From Chara braunii (taxonomy: Eukaryota; Streptophyta; Charophyceae; Charales; Characeae): a stretch of DNA of 52,200 bases. The translations under genes were made by a program, and so were the position numbers. The stretch spans positions 3,435,590 to 3,487,789 of the forward strand of contig BFEA01000016.1 of the NCBI GenBank assembly GCA_003427395.1. The letters run 5' to 3'. This document shows positions 21,097 through 31,797 of this stretch, in pieces (the first letter of the stretch is position 1; the number at the start of each line of letters is the position of its first letter). Below the pieces are notes generated by a model. It did not search any database and had not been told where the DNA came from. It saw only the letters and a program-made list of their open reading frames with translations.

Positions 21097-21840
21097 TCAC
21101 TGACGAACAACTTCTAGAAAGGACGGTTCATGATCGTTAAGGCGAGATAACTGTGACGACCCTGAATCACTCCCCCTCACGGAATTCTCTTCGGAATCCA
21201 CCTGCTTCTCCAAGGAGACGGAGTTCCTTAACCTTTTTCGCACTGAAGCCTGCTTGTGCGTATTGTCGTGGTTGCGAATGATGTTTAAGAAGGAACGAAC
21301 CACTTGCTCGTACGCTTGCTTGTGTCTACCGTCTTCCCCCGAATAGAACGCACGGTCATTATAGCTGTACTTGGGGAAACTTTCAGTCTTGACACAGCGA
21401 GAATGGCCGTGACTTCTACTCGGGAGCTGATGACGGTAGGACCCCATTTTCATTACTGCTGTCGAAAAGGCAGCTCTGTGACCATAGCTGACGACAGCCC
21501 ACTCACAATCAGCATGCAATAGCTTCTGGACGGACGTGAATCGTAGTTTTTGCCGTTTATGGGAAAAGGTGACCTCTGTAGTCAAGTGTCTCAATGGCTG
21601 CCTTGTTTCGTAATTGCACGACGTGCTATGCACCCCTTTCGAAAGCGCATGTCCAGTTTGCTGCAGAGCACGGCAACAGAATGCATGCTTCTTGGTCTGG
21701 CATTTACCCCTGTCATTGTACCACCTCCTCTCCTCTCTGTCCTCTGTCGATGAGGGCATGCTTAGGACTTCTGTGCTATTCGACCACCTTTCCCAGTTGT
21801 TGCTTGGAGGGGTTCGGCTCCGACATGTGCACCGGCAGTC
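21097..21840 (-). CDS. Minus-strand exon of 248 codons, unknown protein
   Basis: An uninterrupted minus-strand frame ending in TGA at 21097, with ordinary, non-repetitive amino-acid use rich in His, Arg, Ser and Lys. A plausible acceptor, TTTGCTTGGCAG/GACTGC, places the exon start at 21840 in phase 0. The open frame itself begins at 21855 without an obvious ATG. Features include a Cys-rich start (DCRCTCRSR), a central HADCEWAVVSYGHRAAF segment and a charged C-terminus with an SVRKRLRNSVSLEKQVDSEE-like helix. I recognise no domain. This would be a last exon; earlier exons would lie to the right (see 22814-23041). It sits within a probable intron of the plus-strand gene, so the two genes would be nested and opposed. 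Confidence 0.5.
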   Translation of the reverse strand, partial: DCRCTCRSRTPPSNNWERWSNSTEVLSMPSSTEDREERRWYNDRGKCQTKKHAFCCRALQQTGHALSKGVHSTSCNYETRQPLRHLTTEVTFSHKRQKLRFTSVQKLLHADCEWAVVSYGHRAAFSTAVMKMGSYRHQLPSRSHGHSRCVKTESFPKYSYNDRAFYSGEDGRHKQAYEQVVRSFLNIIRNHDNTHKQASVRKRLRNSVSLEKQVDSEENSVRGSDSGSSQLSRLNDHEPSFLEVVRQ

Positions 21841-22060
21841 CTGCCAAGCAAACAAGAGTTTTATCGCCGTACCCTCTGTGGCGTGCTTCGGACGTTCCTA
21901 TCGTCCATGGTTTCTTGGCGGCTTCTTGAAATCCCCTCACTTCGTATTGCCTTGCGCTGTCTGTTTGCTTTTATTTCTTGATGCTCTTTCTTTGGGCTTG
22001 CTCCCTCAATCTATTCTCTGCAAGGTGAGTGTCTTACTCCTCGCTTAATCTCTGCCACCT

Positions 22061-22420
22061 TCATCTTCCTTCTCCTCGACACCCCCCCAAGAAGCGCTCT
22101 TCATCAGCTCCCTCATCTACTCTGCCGTGTTATCGTCCTATTCCTCGCTCAATCTTTGTCAACTTCATCTTCCTTCTCCTCGACATCCCCAAGAAGCGCT
22201 CTTCATCAGGCGAGAAGACGAGACTTTCCGTTCGATCAACTTCATCTTCCTTCTCCTTGACACCCCCAAGAAGCGCTCTTCATCAGGCGAGAAGCCGAGA
22301 CTTCCCGTTCGACTCACCCTAGATTCTGCCTTTGCTTGGATGATTTGGCAAGCCCTCTTCATCAGGCGAGAAGCCGAGATTTCCCGTTCGACTCACCCTA
22401 GATTCTGCCTGTGCTTGGGT
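22061..22420. repeat. Complex tandem repeat, TTCATCTTCCTTCTCC units
   Basis: TTCATCTTCCTTCTCCTYGA followed by a C-run and AAGAAGCGCTCTTCATCAG recurs at 22061, about 22160 and about 22240. A second unit, CTCTTCATCAGGCGAGAAGC plus CGACTCACCCTAGATTCTGC, is duplicated at about 22270 and 22350. The Ser-rich frame is caused by the repeat. Confidence 0.85.
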
Positions 22421-22438
22421 GATGTGGCATCTTACGGG

Positions 22439-22441
<3 letters not shown>

Positions 22442-22496
<55 letters not shown>

Positions 22497-22515
22497 CTCG
22501 CTCGCTCGCTCGCTG
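22442..22515. repeat. (CT)n then (GCTC)n microsatellite
   Basis: About 26 CT units followed by five GCTC units. Confidence 0.95.
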
Positions 22516-22813
22516 GCTGGGCGTTGTCTGTGTTACAACGATCCAGTGCCGTTGCGCTCACAAGGGCACTCTGCCATCCTTGACCATGCTCGCAGCCCGT
22601 GGGGTTGCGGTCTTACTCCGGAGTTATTCTCGTTGTTTCGTTCTACCTGTCGTTCGCACAGGCCCAAATTTGTCGTTGGAAGGTTGGTGAAGTTGCAGGG
22701 TGGGCAATTTTAGGGGGCAGGGCAGGTTAACTACGGGCTGCGCACCCGTGCCCTCACGGTAAGTCAATTCGCAAAGCTTCAGTGCGACTCTTGCCCGCAG
22801 CAGGTAGTTATCT

Positions 22814-23041
22814 CTACCACCCCCGTCTGCCATGCAAAGCAACGCTGTTGAGCACCGTGGAGAGTACTGATCTATCTCGGGAGCAATCAATGAACTCTGC
22901 TTCCTTGTCATCGCTGTCTATGCCGGATTCAGAGTACGGCTTATATATCACAACTCTTATTATGTCAGTGGTTAGTTTGGCTATCCCAGTTTTCCCTTCT
23001 GTGTGTATCATCTGACCATTTGGGACCAGGGTCAGGACCAC
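22814..23041 (-). CDS. Possible upstream exon of the minus-strand gene
   Basis: A 75-codon minus-strand frame with a coding-like stretch (IIRVVIYKPYSESGIDSDDK, then KEAEFIDCSRDRSVLST). It lies upstream, in minus-strand terms, of the 21097-21840 exon. A weak possible donor ACG/GTGCTC falls in phase 0, which would match the phase-0 acceptor at 21840. The plus-strand frame over the same bases is also open, so the assignment is uncertain. No domain recognised. Confidence 0.25.
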   Translation of the reverse strand: MVLTLVPNGQMIHTEGKTGIAKLTTDIIRVVIYKPYSESGIDSDDKEAEFIDCSRDRSVLSTVLNSVALHGRRGW

Positions 23042-25050
23042 AAGTGCAGGTTCCTCACATGTAATGCGCCTTGTTCGGTGGTTCTTGCCACAGCCAACAT
23101 ACGTTGGTGCAATTAGACTCGCTTTCAGTCACACTTTACATGCATGCAAACAGTAGCGCAGCAAACCGGCGACATGCGCCCACTCAAAACTCAGAGATAT
23201 GGCAACCCAGATACGAGTTCACTTTCTATGGCTATGGCGACACAGCGCCCAAACAACTCTCTGTTCGCATACACTGGATCACCCTGGATATCCCACACGC
23301 GGTTCTCTGAGCACTCACACACACACACTGAAACCCAACTACAGCTATGGCGGCTATGACCGCCTCTACCCTATCGCTATGGCTAAGCTTCGTCTCTCTG
23401 CCCACTTCGTCTTCGGGCTTACTGCAGACCTCCTTGCACAAGTCGCTGTGGCAGCGGTTCCGCATGGCTCACGCAGGAATGAATGAATGGCTGGGCGCTG
23501 CCTCTTGATTTATACTTCTGCAGCTCGTTGGTCTGGCCCTTTCCCATGCCCGAAGTGCACACAGTCCCATGCGGTACTTGCTTGACTGGACCAGGACTGC
23601 CTAGGACTGGGACTGCTGACTCAGCACGGACAGACTCCACCACTTGCCTCACCACTTGCCCACTTGCCTCAGTCTAAACGTGGGCAACTTCGAAAGGCCA
23701 CTATTGGGACCTTCCGGAAGTCCGTAGACTTGGCCTTTCGACACTGTAGCAGCTGCGACTTTGACCTCTCTAGACTGCACTCTTTGGGAAGACTACAGCT
23801 ACGACTTATAGGCCTGACTAAGACTCCTATACGACAGGTCTACAGATCGAACTCCTGCGACCTCTGGACCCTACGACAGTCTACTATTGTTACCAACACA
23901 CAGGTCGTGGGTTCGACTCTATGGGCCGACACATGTATTGCACACAGGTAAGCTGGGGACTAGGGATCGAGCCCTGGGATCTGCATCAGCTACTGCAAAC
24001 TGGTGAATACCGTTTCATTGGCGGTGGTTGTAGTGTAAGCTGGTGAATGACATCCAGCGTGAATGGTATGTTGAGAACTCGCTTATGCATTTGGCTTGTT
24101 TGGTCATCGGTGCCTCGTCTGTTACTCATCACTACACCGGGGCCCATTGTGGTCACTATCGTCTCTGCTTCCCCCTCCCCTCCCCTCCCCTCCCAGGTGT
24201 TCCTAACTGCATAGTCGATGACTTGGGATTACTCTTGGTTGTCAACCTGCAAGGACTCTTCTCCTGTGTACAATAGTTGCCAATCTTCACTGCATGCTTT
24301 GCTCAGAAAATATCAGGAGAGCTTGCATGATTTCCATCATTAACGCCGAATTATGCACAAATCAAGACGGTATGGGCACTAATTGAATGAATTATGGAAT
24401 GACAGGACAACAACCCATGATAAATTTGAATGAAGGGAGGGTCGGTGAATGCCGAGTAAGCGAGCGAATGAATATGGGTCTCGACATCACCCAGGCCGGC
24501 AGCTTGATGGCCTGCAGCTGACGGTCCGCTGACAGTCTAGCAGATTATTGCTGATAGCCCACTGCAGTTCACCAGCTTGACCTGCTGTTTATGATGGCCA
24601 TATGCTTTTGCATTACACTCCATGTTGCCATGGAATGGGGGCTTACCTGTCAGTGGACTATTCTCTGGGCAGTGTCTGGATTTGGAAGTGAGTGCTTATT
24701 TACTGCATGCTGATACCGTCCTTCCCCCCAGTTTCCCCTCTGTCCCCATCTATTTACGCTCTTCACCCGGCCTGTCCTCTTCTAACTCAGCATACTTATC
24801 GCATTGTTGACTTTTTTTATGCCCTTTTCTTCTGTCCTTCGTCCCGCGGAAGGCTTATTAGGCCCTTGTCATTCCTTCTTTGCATTTTGCGGTTGAAACA
24901 ATGGTGGAGGTACAACGAGGATGAGGAGGTGGTGGAAGTTGAGGAAGACGGAAGTCTTGGTTGTTGCAAGATACCCTGGGATGTGTCATGCCAATCTGGA
25001 AGGAAGCCAGTAGAAGGGAAGGACGAATGTGAAGAAAGGGAGGACGAAAA
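23042..25050. other. Probable intron; one possible plus-strand exon
   Basis: 23664-23947 is open on the plus strand, has mixed composition and ends at a good donor (CACACAG/GTAAGC), but its phase (2) does not match the exons I trust. It includes a B-box-like GGGTTCGACTC at about 23905, so a tRNA-derived repeat is an alternative. 24167-24192 is a CCCCT run. Nothing else recognised. Confidence 0.35.
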
Positions 25051-25055
25051 TGTGG

Positions 25056-25175
25056 CAAGGAAGAAAACGTGGCAAAGGAAGAAAACGTGGCAAAGGAAGC
25101 AAACATGGCAAGGAAGCAAACGTGGCAAGGAAGCAAACGTGGCAAGGAAGCAAACGTGGCAAGGAAGCAACGTGA
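25056..25175. repeat. 17-18 bp tandem repeat
   Basis: Seven or so copies of a unit like CAAGGAAGCAAACGTGG, 18 bp in the first copies and 17 bp later, so the reading frame drifts through Lys/Thr/Trp/Gln-rich sequence. Confidence 0.9.
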
Positions 25176-25779
25176 TGAAGAAAGGGAGGACGAATGTGAA
25201 GAAATGAAACAAAAATTGTTGGTTCTCCTTTGCTGCGTTGGTTCAGAACCTGGTCCCGTCTCAGCTTGCTACTGTTGGTCCTCCTTCAGTCCGTTGGTTC
25301 ACAACCTGGTTCCTTCTCAGCTTGTTTGTAGGAACCCCTCAGTTTGTGTGTCTATCACCTTGTCAATTAGGCAGGCAGGAGGCTACATTGGATTGCACCT
25401 TTTTTTCCTCATCGTCTGCGCAGTGGATGTGGTGATGGATACCTGCCATTGGTGAGCCTATGATGAGTGCAGTTTCTGGGCCAGTTTGGGGTAGCATGGT
25501 ATGTTGCTTGATCTACTGAGGGGAATGTGACGAGTGCAACTGATGTGGTCAATCCGCTGCTCATGAGTGTGTTAGTCCGTGAGTGTGCCGGTATTCATCT
25601 GCTTGGGATACAAGGTGCTGCCGGGCTGCGGACATAAATGGCCATTGTCAAGTCGCTGGTTCTTTTGTGTCCGATGCTATCTTGCAGGTGATGTGTTAAT
25701 GGTGTTGAGTTTGGCAAGGTGAGGACTTAAGTGCCATTGTCCAAGTGCTGATTCATTTGCTTGTGGTGCCACCTTTCAG

Positions 25780-26213
25780 GTGCTCTGTTTATGGTGCTGG
25801 ATTTGCCAGGTGGAGGACGAAGATGCCCATCGTCCATTGAATTGGCCCGCAAGCGTGAGCTCTTGCGCTATGCGCGCTTCCACTCCTTGCCTTTGACATC
25901 CACAGATGATGTCCGCGGTGTCAGCATGCGATCCCTGTTGCCTGGCAGTGCTGGAGGAGTTAATGTGGACCTTGGGATGAAAGACATTGCCTTATCCCTG
26001 GACACTGGACCTATCAGTGACGCTGCCATTGTGTCCGATTTTGATGACAATGGAATGCGCGAGAGCGTTACGTTCAATGTCAAGCAGGGCTGGAGCGTCG
26101 TTCGGGAACAATTTTCTGGGTCTGCTGCTATGAGATATAGTGATACCATCTTCGGTTCTTCGGCGATGGCTACATCAATCAATGTATCAGGGCTTATTCA
26201 ATTTCAAGAGCAG
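25780..26213 (+). CDS. Exon 2 (candidate) of the EGF-like protein gene
   Basis: An open frame spans 25761-26246 with non-repetitive coding-like sequence. An acceptor CACCTTTCAG/GTGCTC precedes 25780 (phase 1, matching the donor at 14073), and a donor CAG/GTATTT follows 26213 in phase 0. A second acceptor (TTTGCCAG/GTGGAG) lies 30 bases further in. The encoded ~145 residues include a basic start (ELARKRELLRYARF), a Val/Asp-rich beta-strand-like region (GGVNVDLGMKDIALSLDTG) and one N-glycosylation sequon (N-V-S). That would suit an extracellular beta-domain upstream of EGF repeats. I do not recognise the domain. It lies 5.4 kb before the exon at 31654, which starts in phase 0. Confidence 0.6.
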
Positions 26214-26379
26214 GTATTTTCCGTGGTCAAGTGTGTTGTTTCCTAGCACCCGACATAATAGTTTACAAAGACAAACCTGTTGTCTTCCGTGTGTGATGTC
26301 ATTCTGTTGTATGTTTCGGTGTCTACCAACTCTTGCCATCCAGCGTGCACGTTGACATGCACTGACACATGGTTTGTAC

Positions 26380-26540
26380 TGCACAACCTACTTCCGTAGA
26401 CCATGCCTATGTAGCAGTGCTTTGCGAGTGTGAGAATCACAGGCAGAGCTTCGCTGTAGGGTGCACAACCGACTTCCTTAGAGCATGCCTATATAGCAGT
26501 GTTTTGAGTGTGAGAATCACAGGCAGAGCTTCGCTGTAGG
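26380..26540. repeat. 82-bp tandem duplication
   Basis: GCACAACC(T/G)ACTTCC(G/T)TAGA begins each unit, at about 26380 and 26462. Both end with CACAGGCAGAGCTTCGCTGTAGG. The two copies differ at only a few positions, so the duplication is recent. Confidence 0.9.
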
Positions 26541-26692
26541 TGCCAATTGCTTACCCGATTTCCAGTAGGTGCCCGTCTCTGTAGTCTCGCATGTTGTTCT
26601 CCTTGTTCGTCCTCCATTCCAGTCTGTTTATGGATGGATTTTTCCTGCTAGTTGTTGCAGGCTTGGCTGTTTTGCTGAGCCGAGGCCACCGC

Positions 26693-26708
26693 TGTGTGTG
26701 TGTGTGTG

Positions 26709-26771
<63 letters not shown>

Positions 26772-26793
26772 TGTGAGAGAGAGAGAGAGAGAG
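26693..26793. repeat. (GT)n-(GA)n compound microsatellite
   Basis: About 40 GT units with small interruptions followed by nine GA units. A similar GT-GA compound tract lies at 26988-27034. Confidence 0.95.
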
Positions 26794-26988
26794 ACATGCA
26801 AGACTGTGGGGGGCAAGACAACAGGGAGTAGTGCAGGGCATGCCTGTGCGCAGAACAGATGGTGAGAAATGATGGGTGTGCATGTGCAGTGGGGGGGAGC
26901 GAAGGGCGGGAGAGAGAGGGAGAGGGATGGAGGGAGAGAGGTGCACACATATGCAGTGAAGACAGGCACACAAGAGAGGAAGAGGCAT

Positions 26989-27036
<48 letters not shown>

Positions 27037-27583
27037 GGAGATCTGTGTTTTGCTTTATACATTTTAGGTGGGCGAAGCTACAAGAGGTCTTCTGGTGTAA
27101 CATGAGTAGCCCTCCCCTACCTTACCCCCCCCCCCCCCCCTCCCTCCCCTGGGCCCCCGGTGGCCTCTCTCACTCTCAGCGGAACTGAAGTGATCACATG
27201 GGTCTCTGTGTGCTAGGTCAGCAGCGTTGCTAGGTCGGCGCAACAGGTTATCACTGTTCATTGCTTTTCATATACAAGCTTGGTCGCAGGCGGGTAGAGC
27301 AACAGTAGGGAAGGGATGGGGGGCCCACATAAAAGAAAAAGATAGTGCCTCTGCTCATGTTTCAAGTCACACTGCGTGAAATGACGCGTCTTACGGGGTA
27401 TGGCAGTACAACTGAAAATGATAGTTAGAATTTGCGCAAAAAAAAACTGAAAGAAGTAACTAACCAAGAAAAAGAGAGAACTGTTACCTGAGAATGAGAA
27501 GAGGGAGGTCTCTGTCTTGTCTTGCATTATTTTCTTTTTGCTGCTTCTTTCTGTTCCCTTGCTTGGGAGAACTGCCCTGCCAG
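26794..27583. other. Probable intron, no recognised gene
   Basis: Contains a second GT-GA compound microsatellite (26988-27034) and a C19-like run at 27128-27140. Otherwise featureless. Confidence 0.5.
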
Positions 27584-27670
27584 CTCAGCAGAGCAGCCTC
27601 AAGAAACCCCAGCGCACCCGACCTGGCTGCAGTACAATACACTCTTAATTGTATCTGGTCCATCTGGACA
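27584..27670 (+). CDS. Possible small exon of the EGF-like protein gene
   Basis: A long pyrimidine tract (27520-27565) leads into acceptor-like CAGs at 27569 and 27583, and a strong donor ACA/GTAAGA follows 27670. Using the CAG at 27581-27583 gives an 87-base, phase 0-to-0 exon of 29 codons containing APDLAAVQYTLNCIWSIWT. This would fit between the 26213 donor and the 31654 acceptor, both phase 0. The evidence is splice-site strength and phase only, so it could be skipped or spurious. Confidence 0.3.
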
Positions 27671-29630
27671 GTAAGATGCCACAGATACATATAGAATGTT
27701 GGGTGGTGTCTTTTTTTTTTCCAAGTTTTTTTAACTGCACCTGCCTGCCTGTCCTCTTGTCACACACACTGCTGGTACCGGTACTCTCAGCTTACTCGCG
27801 GTACCAGTCAAGAACGGGCTCGGCAAAATGCACTTTTGGGTTCGTTAATTTTAGCTTCAGATTGACTGGTGGTTGTAAGGACTTGTTTCTGCCCCCCATT
27901 TTCTCTCGTTCTCTTTCTTTCAGTCTCTCTGCTCCCTTTTTGCCTTGCCCTCTGCACGTGTATATGCACTGGCAGAGTTGACACTGACCTGGAATCGTGA
28001 TCAGAAAACTGGTGGACATGACGTGTCCACAATATGATGTTAGTTGAAGAGTGGGGACAGAATGTCAGGGATCTCTCTCTCTCTCTCTCCACCCCAGTCC
28101 TCCAGTTTCTGTTCATGCACAGGTAAACTCAATGGTAGTCTGGACCGGTGATGGGTTGTATGAACAGAATGTGCGTGAGATTTGACTCAGAAGCGGAAGT
28201 GGTGAAAAAAAAAAGGAAGCATTCGTGGTGATTAGAGGAATGTCTGCCTCGTCCTATACACTTGAACAGTTCAGCTCCACAAGCAGCAGCAGCGCTTTTG
28301 TACACGCAGTGATGCGTTTGCCAGAAGCACATGCCCAAAAAGGGGAACATATAATTTCTGGTGCTTGTCAAAGTGATTATTGGAAGCAGTGTCAGCCCTT
28401 CCCGAGCACATAGCATCTCTGCTCACTCTGAACTCTCCTTCCCTACCCCCCCCTCCCGCCCCTTGGAAAAAGAAATAAGAAACTGGATAGGACAGGGCCT
28501 AATTGTGGGTGGGACTGGCTAGGACAGTATTGCCAGGCCTTCTACACACTTCAAAGGAGTCCGAATGGAAAAAAGAAGCTGGCACCAATCTTTCCGGGAC
28601 AGGGCCTACTGGTGGGCCCAGCTCCTCCATGAACACCCTGGTAAACCTGTTGCGTCGGTGCACCTGGCTGCTACCTGGTTGCTCCCTAAGGCCGTCCTAA
28701 TGCATTTTGGGGTCTTCGTGCAATCCTTTTGGACCTGTTTTTCAGTATGCCGGTGGCATTAGTGCGACCACCCTGTAGCTCCCCAGACCTTCCCTTTTGC
28801 ATTTTCTTGGGAATATGCTGATTTTGATGTCCGCGTGTAATCCTGGGTTCCTGCTATCCAAGTCTGCTGTGCCAGTATGCCTACAGGAGTGTGCTATGCC
28901 CCTTAGCGGTGGGAATTGGTCTGTGGTGTTGCCAGTCCCATCAGATGGGACGTAGGGCGATGACTTGCTTGAAATTGCCTACGATATCTGTGCTGTTAAC
29001 TATGTTCATCGTTAGGCAAGTTTTGAAGAGGACTTCACTTTCTTTGCCGAGTTGACGAAGTATTTGGCTGCCCTTTTAAGTCGGTCCATTTGCAAGGAAA
29101 GTCCCTCTCCGATTCTCAGATCCGCTCATGGGTATGCCACACTTCGTAACTGCATGTAATCATGTATGAGAAACCTCAAAAGTTGTGAACGGAAAGGATT
29201 CACGCTGCAGACACGCAGTCCCGGTCCCAAGGTCTTGTGCCAGGGCCATCCCGTAGGGTAGGCCGTAGGGTCTAGAGGCCGAAGTAATAGGTCCGAAGGT
29301 GTCGGTACCGAAGCGTCGTAGGTCGGTAGGAGTCCGTCCGGTACCCGGCAAGAAAAGTCCAGAATCGTCCAGTCCAGCCCGACAGTCCCAAGTCCAATTT
29401 TGCAGCATGTCCCAGGAAAGTCCGAAAGCTACCGGACCGACAAAATGTTTGCAGCAGACAGGCCGCGGCCGACCGGTACCGGTCTGAAGCAGGCCAAGCC
29501 AAGCCATGCCCAATTAGCTGCTACAGTGCAGCGGCTCATCACTTGTTCAGTTGCGAGATGCAGCCGCTGCTTGTGCGTGAAGGCAACTTGGGCACTGTGC
29601 GCCCGAAGAAGGAACTTCCTAGTTTACACC
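27671..29630. other. Probable intron, possible further exon
   Basis: 28225-28413 encodes a coding-like stretch including SSSAFVHAVMRLPEAHAQKG, preceded by an AG but without a convincing donor. 28074-28088 is a short CT run. I see nothing else I can support. Confidence 0.35.
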
Positions 29631-29632
29631 TT

Positions 29633-30310
29633 GACTGAAAGGCCTACTGGCTTCTACAGACTTTCATACCTCAACCATTACCTGCCGGAATCCTCCTACC
29701 GCGGCCTACTGACAACACATGTGACTGAAAATGAGGCTGGGACTGGAAATTGGAACTGGAACCAGGCTGGTAGTGGCTAAATCCTTTCACCTCCCCTAAA
29801 TCATTGTCCTCCCATGTTAGACCAAGAGTACCTTTCCCAGCCACCTTCTTCCAACGTGTTTGTATGTAACCGTGATTTTGGAGGGTTCGACCTACTAGAT
29901 CGTGTTGGCTGGTGGCACCAGCCAAAACGAACAAAAATTGTGGCCAGCCACGTTTCCGAAAGTTTGTGGACTTTCCTGGGGCTTTGTGGCTGACTGGACT
30001 GACTGAAGGGCCTACTGGCTTCTACAGGCTTCCATACCTCAACCGTTACCTGCCAGAATCTTCCTACCGGAATCTTCCTACCGCGGCCTACTGACAACAC
30101 ATGTGACTGAAAATGAGGCTGGGACTGGAAATTGGAACTGGAACCAGGCTGGTAGTGGCTAAATCCTTTCACCTCCCCTAAATCATTGTCCGCCCATTGT
30201 TAGACTACTAGTACCTTTCCCAGGCACTTTCTTCCAACGTGTTTGTATGCAACCGTGATTCTGGAGGGTTCGACCTTACCAGATCTCGTTGGCCGGTGGC
30301 AGCAGCTAAA
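29633..30310. repeat. Segmental tandem duplication, ~300-bp units
   Basis: The block starting GGCCTACTGGCTTCTACAG occurs at about 29640 and 30008. It continues through GACTGAAAATGAGGCTGGGA, GGTAGTGGCTAAATCCTTTC and CTTCCAACGTGTTTGTATG to a GGAGGGTTCGACCT segment. The copies are about 366 bp apart and highly similar; the second has an internal 14-bp duplication of GGAATCTTCCTACC. The GGGTTCGACC part resembles a pol III B-box. Confidence 0.9.
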
Positions 30311-30452
30311 AAGGAAAAAAATTGTGAGGGTTCAGCACAAATCCTCTCAGGAAGCAGATGCTTGGAGGTACGGTTGTTCGAAGGGCAAAATGCCTGAATT
30401 CCCCTTCCTGGACTGGGCTAGTAAAGAATCGGAATGGAATTAACGACGACTG

Positions 30453-30655
30453 CACAGCCCTGTGAGGGTTCGTCATATCAATGAATCCCCTGCCTGGCTC
30501 GGGGTCTGTTGTAGCAGTCTAGACACCTGAATGCCAGAGAAAGGTGAACAGATCTGCACAGCCCTTTGAGGGTTCATCATACCAATGAATTCCCTGCCTG
30601 GCTCAGAGTCTGTTAGTGTGGTCTGGACACCTGAATGCCAGAGAAAGATGAACTG
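30453..30655. repeat. ~101-bp tandem duplication
   Basis: CTGCACAGCCCTGTGAGGGT / CTGCACAGCCCTTTGAGGGT starts the units at about 30451 and 30555. Both end GACACCTGAATGCCAGAGAA followed by AGRTGAAC. The TIR element at 30653 begins exactly at the end of the second unit. Confidence 0.9.
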
Positions 30656-31237
30656 TGTAGCATCGTGTTTGCGTTTGGTGACCGAACCCGAACGTTCGCG
30701 ACCGAACGCGAACGAGCGCCAAAACCCTCCGAGCTCGAACAAAAAAAAAAAAAAATCGGAAAAAACTGAAAAACCTATATGTTATGTACAATAATAATAC
30801 AAACAACTTTTGCCTGGGAGGTGTGTTCAAGTTAAGAATCAAAAACCTAAAACAACCTAGGCTACCAGAGTGGCCCGGGGTCATTTGCCCGGCCGGGCCA
30901 AAAAGATTTAAAAATATATATATATATTTTAAATTTGGTAAAGAATTTTGATGTGACCCTGAGGCAAAAGTTATTCAGTTTATTTTTCTGCATAACATAG
31001 TTGTTTTTCGGATGTTTTGGATTTTTTTTTTTTTTTTTGCTGGGACCCTCCCTTGTCCTTGCACGGGCTGGCCACCCGGGACCCGGGCGGCCCGGCTGGT
31101 AGCCTAGAAAACAACCTTAAAAAATTAATTAAAAAATAATTGGAAAAAATGTTCGACCGAACACGTTCATTCGGCTGAACATCCGAACATGTTCGGGCAT
31201 TCGGGAAAGCCCCGAACATGTTCGGTGTGCTACACAG
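30653..31237. mobile_element. TIR element (~585 bp), non-autonomous
   Basis: Ends are inverted: CTGTGTAGCA on the left and TGCTACACAG on the right, with sub-terminal CCGAAC/GTTCGG motifs on both sides, including a palindromic CCGAACATGTTCGG on the right. The flanking triplet GAA is present on both sides and may be a 3-bp target duplication. The centre is AT-rich, with the palindrome AAAATATATATATATATTTT at about 30910. No transposase is encoded. The superfamily is not assigned. Confidence 0.65.
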
Positions 31238-31653
31238 GAACAGAGCTTGCTTAACGGTCTCAATTCCTAAGTGCGTGCTTGCTGCTGGTCACCTGGAAAA
31301 AATCAGTCTTATCCTGCTCGTGTGAACTGACAAAGAAGGCTGCTCCTTGAATTTTGCATGTTAGATCCTGGTCATCCTTGGAATCCCAGATTTGTTTCCC
31401 TCAATTTTGCATGACCTTCTCTTCTTGTGGTTTCTGTCACTTGTCTGAAGCATGCTTTGCAGCAAAATCTAATGAGCATTTCGTGCTTTAGGCACAGGTC
31501 ATGGTAAGTTTGGAACCCGCGATATCTCTTTGACATTGTCATACAAAGGAAAAGATGAATGGCAGATGTTGCACTGATAAAATGGCATTTTATGGATTCT
31601 TGGTGGTTCACGTGGCGATGGTTTGTTGTTTTTTTGTCTGCTCTTTTGTGCAG

Positions 31654-31797
31654 TTGTTGACCTTAGAAGTCCCAAAGGTTGCAATGCGGTTTCCTTTGAG
31701 AACTGGGCATGCTGTTGATGTGTCCTGGGAGGGGCGGTTGGTGGCAAGAGCAAGGCTTGGGTGCGAAGCAGAGTGTAACTTGCATGGGCGGTGTGAG
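31654..31797 (+). CDS. Exon 3 (candidate), first half of an EGF-like domain
   Basis: A T-rich tract and acceptor CTTTTGTGCAG/TTGTTG precede 31654; donor TGTGAG/GTAAGG follows 31797. Length is 144 bases, phase 0 at both ends. The 48 residues read as a beta-rich segment (VPKVAMRFPLRTGHAVDVSW) and end with CEAECNLHGRCE, the start of an EGF-like module: the Cys-x-x-HGxC pattern is characteristic. The remaining cysteines of that module are supplied by the exon at 32705. A symmetric 0-0 exon can be spliced in or out without breaking frame. Confidence 0.6.
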
